DNA of 64,000 bases from DATBAT01 sp963824805 (GTDB lineage: Bacteria > Acidobacteriota > Terriglobia > Terriglobales > Acidobacteriaceae), in assembly GCA_963824805.1 (NCBI GenBank), contig CAWGQZ010000029.1, forward strand, positions 1 to 64,000, read 5' to 3'. The position numbers and the translations under genes were made by a program. How positions within the stretch are numbered: position 1 is the stretch's first letter; each line of letters opens with the position of its first letter. Below, one piece after another: positions 1 through 8,151 of the stretch. The notes beneath the pieces are model-generated. The model saw nothing but the letters and a program-made list of their open reading frames with translations, did no database searches and was not told the origin of the DNA.

Positions 1-1358
1 ACCGGGAAAGCGGACCGCGGCGGGGAAATTCCGGTCGTCGCCGCTATTGTCGCGCAGAATGCTGAGCCGGCCGAAAAGCTTCATTTTGCTGTTCAGGTTG
101 TAATCCAGCCGCGCCACGTAGTCATTGGCAGTGCGCGATGCCGGAGCGTTGAAGCGGAATCCGCCAGTATTGACGCCGTCGCCGCCGCTTAGATCATTGG
201 CCTGAGGATAGCGGCCATTGATGAAGCTCAGCAGAGCCGAGTTGTCCCCGACGCCTTGCGGATCAAACGCGCGACTCCGGCGGGGTTAACGAAAGAAATG
301 CAATTGGGCTGGGTATTAATTCGGCTGGCTTCGTCGCAACCGGAATTGTTGTTGATGTATCCGACATTGCCGGCGCGGAACGAATCCAATGGCACTACGG
401 TGGTGACAGTATCCTCTTGCGCATCACGCCGTGCTTGGTAGTTAAAGAAAAAGAACAGCTTGTCTTTGATAACGGGTCCACCAATGGAGCCACCGAACTG
501 ATTACGAATCAGCTTGGGACGGTCAATCCCGGCCTGCTTATTGAAAAAGTCGTTGGCCTCGGTAACCGTGTTGCGATGATATTCAAAGAGTGATCCGTGC
601 CAGTTGTTGCTGCCGCTCTTGGTAACCAACTGAATCTGGGCGCCGCTGCCGCGGCCACTCGCCGCCAGTGGGTTGGCGGTTTCCGCGCGGAATTCCTGAA
701 TGGAATCAACCGGCGCGTTGCCCACCGTCGAGAAGGCCTGTCCGGTGGCGAAGTCGTTTACGTCCAGTCCATCGAGCGTGATGTTGCCCTGATCGGTGCG
801 CGAGCCGGTGACTGAGCCATCACGACTCGAATTAGGATCGTCGGCGGTCAGATCGTCGCTGGTGACGCCCGGCTGAAGGACCAGAAGCGCAGCCGGTGAA
901 TCGCGGATCTGAATTGGCAACTCGTGAACGTTGCGCATGTCGAAGTTGTTGCCGATAGTGGCATCGGTGGTGTCGAGCGTTACCGCCTGCCCTATTCCCG
1001 AAACTTCGACGGACTCGGAAATCTTCCCGATCTGCATTTCTGCATTCTGGGTATGTGTCGTACCCACGGCAACGTAGATGTTGGAAATGGCCGTGGTCTC
1101 AAAACCCTCTTTGCTGAGTTCCAGTCTGTATCCGGGCCCTGGCAGTAGCCGGGCGAAGGTGTAGCCTCCGTCGGAATTCGTTTTGGTCTCATAGCGAGTG
1201 CCGGTCTTGGAGTCCTGCAGTTTTACGGTGACGTCGGGCAATACGGCTCCGCTGGGGTCGGTCACAATTCCGGTGAGTGAGGCGACCTCCTGCGCCCGCG
1301 CTCCCACAGGCAACAGAACCATCAACAACAGGGCAAACAATACAAACTGTCTTTTCAT
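1..1358 (-). CDS. TonB-dependent receptor, N-terminal part, frameshifted, cut by window edge
   Basis: Outer-membrane receptor-like protein of the large acidobacterial family. The N-terminus is a signal peptide (MKRQFVLFALLL...ARAQ), followed by a carboxypeptidase-regulatory-like domain (SLTGIVTDPSGAVLPDVTV, about residues 25-110) and then a plug domain (QNAEMQIGKISESVEV onward). I chose the ATG at 1358, 12 codons inside the longest frame, because it starts the signal peptide and has AAAGGA upstream. The frame hits a stop near 228, but another frame continues without a stop to base 1 with typical text (GFRFNAPASRTANDYVARLDYN... in part). Adding one T to the TTT at about 265-267 restores VARFDPQGVGDNSALLSF. 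The barrel lies beyond the window. The substrate cannot be told. Confidence 0.85.
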
Positions 1359-1574
1359 GTTTAGTCCTTTACTGATAATGAGTTGCAGGCCCATAGAAGT
1401 GCAGTTCGTGCGCCATTCAGATAGGAAGTGAAAGATTCATCGGGCTGGATTTTTGTCTGAAAACAGGCAATGAATTTCCTGCGTTGGGAATAATCCAATC
1501 GACAACAGAAATGGAGACTTTCCAAATGAAGAAGAGTGGGACGAACGGTTATGGATTAATGGAGCTTAGTGATC

Positions 1575-1603
1575 TTGACTGGTGTATCGCGCGGGGATAG
1601 AGT
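1575..1603 (+). promoter_or_regulatory. candidate sigma-70 promoter for ccmE
   Basis: TTGACT at 1575-1580, a 17-base spacer and TAGAGT at 1598-1603. Transcription would start near 1610, only about ten bases before the ccmE ATG, which has no clear Shine-Dalgarno sequence. A near-leaderless message is possible. Judged by consensus match only. Confidence 0.35.
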
Positions 1604-1620
1604 CCCTGTAAAATAACTTC

Positions 1621-2091
1621 ATGGCGGAGCGAAACATAACATTTTGGAAGTTCGGAGCCGCGACCGTGCTTATCGTGGGCTCGTTAGGTTTCCTCGCCTA
1701 TACCGGCGTGCAGGAAAGTAAGAGCTACTACGTCACCATTAAAGAGTTGCGCGGTATGCAAAGTGACGTTCACAGCAAGCGCCTGCGCGTGGCCGGAAAT
1801 GTACAGCCTGGGTCGATCAAGCGAAACGGAACTCGCGTCGAATTTGTTCTGGTAGAAAACGATCAGACGCTGCAAGTGATTTACACGGGCACGGAAGCTC
1901 CGCCGGACACTTTCAAAGATGATTCGCAGGCACTGGCCGACGGAAGCTTCGGCACCGACGGCGTCTTTCACGCGAAGCAGTTGCAGGCCAAGTGCGCGTC
2001 GAAGTATGCACCGAAGCCGGGAACTGCGACTCCGGCAAAGACTATGACCGAAGGTCAGCCCGCCAGCGTTCCCGCCGGTAGCGGCAATTAA
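1621..2091 (+). CDS. ccmE: CcmE-type haem chaperone, CxxxY variant
   Basis: Cytochrome c maturation protein E: a membrane-anchored periplasmic OB-fold protein that carries haem covalently to the cytochrome c synthase. There is one N-terminal membrane segment (about residues 12-28), then the OB fold (RLRVAGNVQPGSI, VEFVLVENDQTLQVIYTG) and the end motif LQAKCASKYAPK. The haem-attaching residue of the usual HxxxY motif is here Cys125 with Tyr129, so this is the CxxxY form known from some sulfate reducers and archaea. The tail after residue 130 is Pro/Thr/Ala-rich. No other ccm gene is nearby. Confidence 0.88.
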   Translation: MAERNITFWKFGAATVLIVGSLGFLAYTGVQESKSYYVTIKELRGMQSDVHSKRLRVAGNVQPGSIKRNGTRVEFVLVENDQTLQVIYTGTEAPPDTFKDDSQALADGSFGTDGVFHAKQLQAKCASKYAPKPGTATPAKTMTEGQPASVPAGSGN

Positions 2092-2273
2092 CCTAGTCTT
2101 TTTTGTCATCCTCAGTTGAGCCTGAGCAAGCCGCTCATGTGAAATCGAAGAATTTTTGCCGCAAGTTCTTAGGGTCGTAGGGATCGCATCGTCGCACCAT
2201 GGTGATGGAGTTGTATTCCGCAACCCCAGCGAAAGCCTTCCTCTAAGCCTTATGCTTTTCGCGCGAGAAAACT

Positions 2274-3284
2274 ATGGGCGATACCGTCATCGACGTCGAA
2301 GGTAAACACCTGAAGGTCACCAATCTGGATAAAGTTCTGTATCCAGCGGCGAAGTTCACCAAAGGGCAAGTGATCGATTACTACGCCCGCATCGCGCCGG
2401 TGATAATTCCGCACCTCAAGGGGCGGCCTCTGACTCTGAAGCGCTATCCGAGTGGAGTCGACGGCGAATTCTTCTTTGAAAAGAACGCCACCAAGCACCG
2501 GCCGGATTGGGTGAAAACCGCTCCCATCTGGAGCGAGGGCAACAGCCGCGATGTGAACTACATTCTCGCCAATGATCTTCCCACCATCGTCTGGATAGCG
2601 AACCTCGCGGGAATTGAACTGCACCCGTCACTCTCGCTGGCAAAAGAAATTACCTGCCCGACCATGATGGTGTTCGACCTCGACCCCGGTCCTCCGGCCA
2701 ACATTGTGCAATGTTGCCAGGTGGCCTTCTGGCTTCGTTCCATCTTCGAGCGATTCCAGCTGGAAAGTTTCGCCAAGACCTCTGGCTCGAAAGGCCTTCA
2801 GATTTACCTTCCGCTCAATACCAAGACCAGTTATGACGAGACGAAGCCGTTTGCTCACGCGCTGGCACGGCTGCTCGAGACCGAACATCGCGATCTGGTC
2901 GTCTCGGACATGAAGAAGTCGCTGCGCGTAGGCAAGGTTCTGGTCGACTGGAGCCAGAACGACGAGCACAAAACCACTATTGGCGTTTATTCCCTGCGGG
3001 CGCGGGAGCAGCCAACGGTATCGACTCCGGTCAGCTGGGATGAGGTGGAAGCTTGCCTGGAAAAGAAAGATGCGGACCTATTAGTTTTTAACGCCCCGCA
3101 AGTTCTGCAGCGGGTCAAAAAAGATGGCGATCTGTTCGCTCCAGTCATCAGTTTGAAACAGAAGTTGCCAAAACTGGCGGGCCTGCAAAAAGCTGCGCCG
3201 GCAAGAACCGGAATCGACATCGCGGCCCAGGCAGGGACCCCGAAGCCGCGCAAAACTGCAAGGAAAGCAAAAGCCAAACTCTGA
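2274..3284 (+). CDS. stand-alone LigD-type DNA polymerase/primase domain protein
   Basis: Archaeo-eukaryotic-primase-like polymerase (LigD PolDom), which in bacterial non-homologous end joining fills or extends DNA ends. The metal-binding FDLDPG (Asp135, Asp137) and the third acidic residue in VLVDWSQN (Asp225) are present, as are the N-terminal LDKVLYP and the TSGSKGLQIYLPL core. The protein is 336 aa and has only the polymerase domain: no ligase or phosphoesterase domain, and no ku gene in the window. The tail is basic (KPRKTARKAKAKL), which may help DNA binding. No clear ribosome site precedes the ATG. Confidence 0.88.
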   Translation: MGDTVIDVEGKHLKVTNLDKVLYPAAKFTKGQVIDYYARIAPVIIPHLKGRPLTLKRYPSGVDGEFFFEKNATKHRPDWVKTAPIWSEGNSRDVNYILANDLPTIVWIANLAGIELHPSLSLAKEITCPTMMVFDLDPGPPANIVQCCQVAFWLRSIFERFQLESFAKTSGSKGLQIYLPLNTKTSYDETKPFAHALARLLETEHRDLVVSDMKKSLRVGKVLVDWSQNDEHKTTIGVYSLRAREQPTVSTPVSWDEVEACLEKKDADLLVFNAPQVLQRVKKDGDLFAPVISLKQKLPKLAGLQKAAPARTGIDIAAQAGTPKPRKTARKAKAKL

Positions 3285-3300
3285 GACTTTCTCTTTGACA

Positions 3301-3358
3301 TCTGTGTTCCCTGTGGTGAAAAACCTTCACCACGAAGAACACCGAGATCGCAGAGGCT
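3301..3358. repeat. dispersed palindromic intergenic repeat (cacagagg/gaacac family)
   Basis: TGGTGAA at 3314-3320 and TTCACCA at 3326-3332 form a perfect 7-bp hairpin with a 5-base loop. It is flanked by gtgttccctg on one side and gaacaccgagatcgcagagg on the other, which are imperfect inverted copies of each other. The same word family recurs near 24997, 36687 and 49307, always between genes. Confidence 0.5.
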
Positions 3359-3377
3359 GCTATGCTTTGGACGGATC

Positions 3378-4095
3378 ATGGCACAACTCTATGCAGGCAC
3401 ATCCGGCTGGGCCTATCCGTCGTGGAAGCCTGATTTTTATCCGCAGAAGTTAGCTCAGGCAAAGTTTCTTGGCCACTATGCAACGCAGCTGAATGCTGTC
3501 GAAGTTAACTTTACATTTCGCCAACTCTTGAAAGACACCACCGCCGCAAAAGTGGATCGCCGGCACACCGGATCATTTTCTCTTTACCGCGAAGGCCCAC
3601 CAGGTCATCACCCACATCAAGCGGCTGAAACAAACGGATGACTTTCTGCCGCGTTTCTTAAGTACTCTCGAACCTATCGCCAATGCCGGGAAACTTGGGC
3701 CCCTCTTGTTCCAGCTTCCACCGAACATGAAAGCGGATGCGGGAGTGCTCGAAGAGTTCCTGAAGATACTGCCGCGCGGAGTGCAATCCGCTTTCGAGTT
3801 CCGCAATGTTTCCTGGTTCTCGGACGAGATTTTCGAGCTGCTTAAGAAATACAACCGCGCGCTGTGCATCGCCGAGACCGAGGAACGTGTCACTCCTGAG
3901 GTGGTCACCGCTGACTTCAACTATTACCGCTACCGCAAGCCTACATATACCGGCGAAGAACGCGCTGCCATGGTGCAGCGTATGCGCGAGCATATCGACG
4001 CCGGGCGGAATGTCTTTGCTTATTTCAAGCACGAAGAGACGCCACAGGGGGCGTTGTATGCCGTCGATGTATTGAAGCAATTCACCTCCACCTAA
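3378..4095 (+). CDS. DUF72 (YecE-like) family protein, frameshifted
   Basis: DUF72 proteins are TIM-barrel proteins of unknown function. The start YAGTSGWAYPSWKPDFYP and VEVNFTFRQL are the family's N-terminal signature. Near 3537-3550 the frame moves by one base and continues as QKWIAGTPDHFLFTAKAHQ, then GPLLFQLPPNMK, SAFEFRNVSWF and NVFAYFKHEE, which are typical later blocks. The span is 718 bases; removing one gives 239 codons (238 aa), so a single inserted base explains the break. Probably an error in the sequence rather than a dead gene. Confidence 0.8.
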
Positions 4096-4179
4096 CTTGT
4101 CGTGATGAGATGGTAGGACAGCACCAGCGCACCAATCCCACCACTTGGCGCAACGTCCGATAACGGGGGATACTGTTTT

Positions 4180-5082
4180 GTGACTTCCGAGGCCAATACA
4201 CGCCTGCTTTCTGCCTTTCTCGACTATCTGAAGATTGAGAAGGGACTGGCTTCGCTCACTGTTTCCGCCTACGAAACCGACATCCGGCAATTTGCTGGTT
4301 TCCTTGAAAGGCGCAAGCGCGGCCTTTCCGCTGCTCGCCGCAATGATGTCAGTGACTTTATGCAGCAGATGTTTTCCAACTCCGTCGATGGACGCTCGGT
4401 CGCCCGAAAACTTTCGGCGCTTCGCCAGCTTTACAAATTCCTGCTGCTTGACGAAGTGATCAAGCACGACCCCACGCTCAACATCGACTCACCGAAGCAG
4501 TGGAAGGTATTGCCGAAGGCGCTAGCACGCGACGAAGTTGACTTTATGCTGCATCGGGAGAGTAACCAATCCCCTGCAATCGCCTTACGCAATCGCGCCA
4601 TGCTGGAAGTCTTTTATGCGGGTGCACTGAGAGTTTCAGAGATTGTCGGGGTCAAGCTGGAAGACTTGAAACTTGATCTGGGCTATCTGATGGTTCGCGG
4701 CAAAGGAGATAAGGAACGAATTGTGCCACTGGGCCGTTCGGCGCAGGTTGCAGTGAGCACCTATCTAAAAGATTCCCGTCCCGCTATCGCTCAGGGCAGA
4801 AGCTCCCCCTTCTTGTTTGTGGGACGCGGCGCGAAACCTCTGACCCGGCAGCGGGTATGGCAGATGGTGCGGGAGAGCAGCAACTCCGGACGCCCCGCCA
4901 GCCCGCACATGCTGCGCCACAGCTGCGCTACCCACATGGTGGAAAACGGCGCGGACCTTCGCACCGTGCAGACGATTCTCGGGCATTCCGATATTTCGAC
5001 CACCCAGGTCTACACCCACGTCGCGCTCGATCGTTTGAAGAATGTCTATCAGAAACACCATCCGAGAGCGAAGGCGCGATGA
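4180..5082 (+). CDS. xerD: tyrosine recombinase XerD
   Basis: Site-specific recombinase that resolves chromosome dimers at dif together with XerC. The N-terminal SAM-like core-binding domain (residues about 8-95) is followed by the catalytic domain with Arg in GALRVSE, Lys in RGKGDKERIVPLG, HMLRHSCATH and the nucleophile Tyr in STTQVYTHVA. The last block, GHSDISTTQVYTHVALDRL and HHPRA, matches XerD rather than XerC. I use the GTG at 4180. The stop overlaps the next gene in an ATGA, so the two are translationally coupled. Confidence 0.88.
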   Translation: MTSEANTRLLSAFLDYLKIEKGLASLTVSAYETDIRQFAGFLERRKRGLSAARRNDVSDFMQQMFSNSVDGRSVARKLSALRQLYKFLLLDEVIKHDPTLNIDSPKQWKVLPKALARDEVDFMLHRESNQSPAIALRNRAMLEVFYAGALRVSEIVGVKLEDLKLDLGYLMVRGKGDKERIVPLGRSAQVAVSTYLKDSRPAIAQGRSSPFLFVGRGAKPLTRQRVWQMVRESSNSGRPASPHMLRHSCATHMVENGADLRTVQTILGHSDISTTQVYTHVALDRLKNVYQKHHPRAKAR

Positions 5083-5972
5083 CTGCGAAGACTCAAGCAC
5101 AAAAGGCAACGTTGCAATTTCTGGCTTCGCTTCGCCAGCGCAACGCCTCTGTCCATACGCTGAAGGCTTACCGCGGCGATCTGGAAGCTTTCTCCGCTTA
5201 TATCGGCCAACGGGATTTGAAGGCTGTCGATCATGTCGCCATTCGCGGATTTCTTTCCCATCTCTACGACAAGGGTCTCGGCAAGACCTCGGTGGCCCGA
5301 TCGCTGGCCGCGTTGCGTTCGCTCTACCGCTGGATGGCGCAAGAAGGCATGGTACAGCAGAACCCCGCGGCGCTGGTTTCTACCCCGAAACTTCCCAAAA
5401 AGCTTCCCCGCGTCCCAACCATCGAGGAAATGAACACCGTCCTCGACTGCAAGATGCCCGAGGCTGCCTCCTTTCCCGAGCGCGATCACCTACTTTTTGA
5501 ACTGCTTTACGGATGCGGCATCCGTAATTCAGAGCTGGTGGGAATCAATCTCGACGACATCCGCCTCAGCAACGAGGCCATTCTGATTCGCGGCAAAGGA
5601 AAGAAAGAGCGTTACGTTCCTTTCGGAGACTCCGTGAAATCGGCGCTGGCTGCGTACTTGCCGGTCCGCCAGAAGCTGCTCAGGAAAAACCTGCCTGCCC
5701 TGCTGGTTAACCAACGCGGCGGACGCCTCACCACCCGCAGCGTGGGCCGAATCATCAAGAAGGTGGCGGTCGCGAAAGGCCTTTCGCCGGACGTGCATCC
5801 TCACACCCTGCGCCATGCCTTTGGCACACATATGCTGGAAGAAGGCGCTGACCTGCGCGCCATCCAGGAAATGCTTGGACACGAGCGGCTTTCCACCACC
5901 CAGCGCTATACCCAGCTCTCCATGAAGCACGTGATGCAGGTTTACGACCAGACGCACCCACGGGCGAAGTAG
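5079..5972 (+). CDS. xerC: tyrosine recombinase XerC
   Basis: Partner recombinase of XerD. It starts at the ATG (MTAKTQAQKATLQF) that overlaps the xerD stop in ATGA. The core-binding domain is about residues 8-95. The catalytic residues are Arg in GCGIRNSELVG, Lys in RGKGKKERYVPFG, HTLRHAFGTHM, LGHERLSTTQRYTQ (Tyr nucleophile), and the C-terminal VYDQTHPRAK is typical of XerC. Length 297 aa, usual for the family. A tandem overlapping xerD-xerC pair is less common than the separated genes of enterobacteria. No dif site was recognised in the window. Confidence 0.88.
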   Translation: MTAKTQAQKATLQFLASLRQRNASVHTLKAYRGDLEAFSAYIGQRDLKAVDHVAIRGFLSHLYDKGLGKTSVARSLAALRSLYRWMAQEGMVQQNPAALVSTPKLPKKLPRVPTIEEMNTVLDCKMPEAASFPERDHLLFELLYGCGIRNSELVGINLDDIRLSNEAILIRGKGKKERYVPFGDSVKSALAAYLPVRQKLLRKNLPALLVNQRGGRLTTRSVGRIIKKVAVAKGLSPDVHPHTLRHAFGTHMLEEGADLRAIQEMLGHERLSTTQRYTQLSMKHVMQVYDQTHPRAK

Positions 5973-6007
5973 TCAGGCTTTCTCAAGGGTGTTGTACTCT
6001 TAGCGAC

Positions 6008-8094
6008 ATGAAATTCTGTATCTCTCTCATATTGCTATTGTCTTCCGCTTCGCTCTTCGCCCAGCACCTGGTTCCGCAGCCAGTTTTCAACGCCATCGCC
6101 ACCGAATATTCCGGCGAGGCCGCGCAGGAATATGACCGCCAGATTGTGCAATACCACCGCATTCAGGGCAGCCCGATGATGGCCGATGTTGCCGAGAAGG
6201 TGGTCCTTGCCAAGTTGCAGCACTGGGGCATTGAGTCAAGGATCGAGCAATTTCCTTCTGACGGGAAAACCCGCTACCAGACGCACATCTCGCCCATGGG
6301 ATGGGACATGCGGGGCGGCGAACTCTGGGTAGAGAGCGCTAGCGGCCACCGGCAAATGAAACCTTTTCGCATCTGCCGCTATCGCGATGTACCCATGTGC
6401 GTCTCGACTTATTCCAAAGGTGGTGAGTGGACAGGAGAGTTGGTCGAAGTTGGCGCGGGCACGAAAGACGCCGACTATGCGGACAAAGATGTGCGCGGAA
6501 AAGTGGCGTTGGCGTATGGATACGCAGGCACCGTGGTGCGGCAGGCAGCTTTGCGTCATGGGGCGGTGGGAGTCGTGATTTATCCTCCGCCGGGAGACCG
6601 GACCGAACATCCTGACATGGTCCGCTACAACGGCATTTGGCCACGCGCGGAAGAAATGGAGAAGACGGCTGGAGGATTTCAGATTTCGGCCAATCAATAC
6701 ACCATGCTGCGCGAATTGATGCAGCAGGGACCAGTGAAAGTGCGCGGCAAGATTGACGCAACCCTGAAGCCGTTTCAATTGACATTGGTCCATGCCTATA
6801 TCCGGGAAAGACGCCCGGTCCGGAGGTTCTAATTACCGGCCACCTCGATCATCCCAAGTGGAGCGCCAACGACAATGCCAGCGGATCGGCTGCGATGATG
6901 GAGATGGCGCGTAGCCTGCACGCGTTGATCGCTGCTGGCACCTTGCCCGCTCCCGATATGACGCTGCACTTCATGTGGGTGCCGGAATTTTTTGGAAGCA
7001 TGGCTTATGTAACCAAACATCCGGAGGCGCGAGGCTGTAACCGCGGTTGGGACGATCCGCGGCAAACCCCGGCCAACAAGCCGTCGAACGCCGGGGATCC
7101 CTGCATCCTGTTCAACCTGAACCTGGATATGGTCGGCGAAGATACGGTCAAGACCAACTCGCGCTTTTACATCACGCGTACTCCGGATTCGGTGCCTGGG
7201 CTCATGAATGCCGCCATGGAAGACGTGCTGAAGCAGACTCGGGAGGCCCATCTCTTTGCCCCGACGGGCACCCGTAACTACTGGCCTGCTGAAATGGCGT
7301 CTTACATGCAAGGCAGTGATCATGACGTCTTCCTGGGACTGGGAATTGCCTCCACGATGCTGGGCCACGACCCTGACTGGACGCACCATTCGAGCGAAGA
7401 TACCGTCGACAAGACTGACGCCTCGGAGTTTCTGCGGGTAGGCGTGCTGGCGGCGGCAGCCGCCTACTACGGTACGACCGATGCTCAAGGCAAAGAGAAC
7501 GATCTGTGGCTTCGGCCCAGTAACTGGGGTACGGGGGAGATGATCGCCGACCGGGCTAAACGCGTCGCTGAAACTTTGGCCGGGCCGGTATCAGAGGCGA
7601 GCAAGCAAAGGCTGCGGACTGACCTCGAATACATGGCAACGATGATCGACCAGCAGCAACACGCGGCACAGCAGTTTCTTCAGGAAGATCAGCAGCCTGC
7701 CCCGGATACTGAGTTCCAAATCAAAATCTCGTCCCGGGCAAAGAAGAAATCCTCCGGGCCGGTGGCGCACCGTTTGACGCTGCTGCCAGTCTACGAAGAG
7801 ACCTTTGAGCACCTGTCGGGAGATGACCTGAAATGGTGGAGCGCACAGCAGTCGGTCTTCAGCAGCGACGCGCCGGGCGGTGGCCTGCCAGCCGGGCCGA
7901 CCCTGGACCTGGTCGTGTATGAAGCCATCAATTTCATGGACGGCAAGCGCACGAATCCGGAAATCGCGGAGTTGTTATCGGCAGAATATGGGCGCGATTT
8001 CAGCGCGGAGTGGATGGACCAGTTGGTGGGGGTGCTGGGAAGGTTGCAATTGGTGAGCGCAAAATCGACCGCCGCTTCGGAAGGGCTTCGGTGA
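6008..8094 (+). CDS. secreted M28/DUF4910-type aminopeptidase-like protein, frameshifted
   Basis: N-terminal signal peptide (MKFCISLILLLSSASLFAQ), a PA-like middle region (GKVALAYGYAGTV, GAVGVVIYPP), then an M28-type zinc-peptidase core: ITGHLDHP (His-x-Asp-like), a following NDNASGSA block with the bridging Asp, NLNLDMVGED, and SDHDVF with HHSSEDTVDK near the end. A C-terminal extension of about 170 aa follows, with a winged-helix-like end. The frame breaks at 6801-6806: adding one C to tatatccggg restores YIPGKTPGPEVLITGHLDHP. The span plus one base is 696 codons (695 aa). Probable sequence error. The substrate is unknown. Confidence 0.8.
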
Positions 8095-8102
8095 ACAAGA
8101 AA

Positions 8103-8137
8103 GCCCCGCCCCGTCGCAAAAGCGACGAGGACGGGGC
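8103..8137. terminator. bidirectional terminator-like hairpin
   Basis: Outer arms GCCCCG/CGGGGC and inner arms CGTCGC/GCGACG enclose an AAAA loop, with a small internal mismatch. It sits between two convergent genes (stops at 8094 and 8152), so it can end transcripts from both sides. A T-rich stretch (ttaattaat) lies on its right flank. Confidence 0.6.
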
Positions 8138-8151
8138 ACCTTACCGGTTTC

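Noticed and set aside
228..8094. Treating the receptor, DUF72 and M28-like genes as decayed pseudogenes
   Set aside because: Each is restored by a single-base change and shows no other damage; the same pattern affects essential genes in the window.
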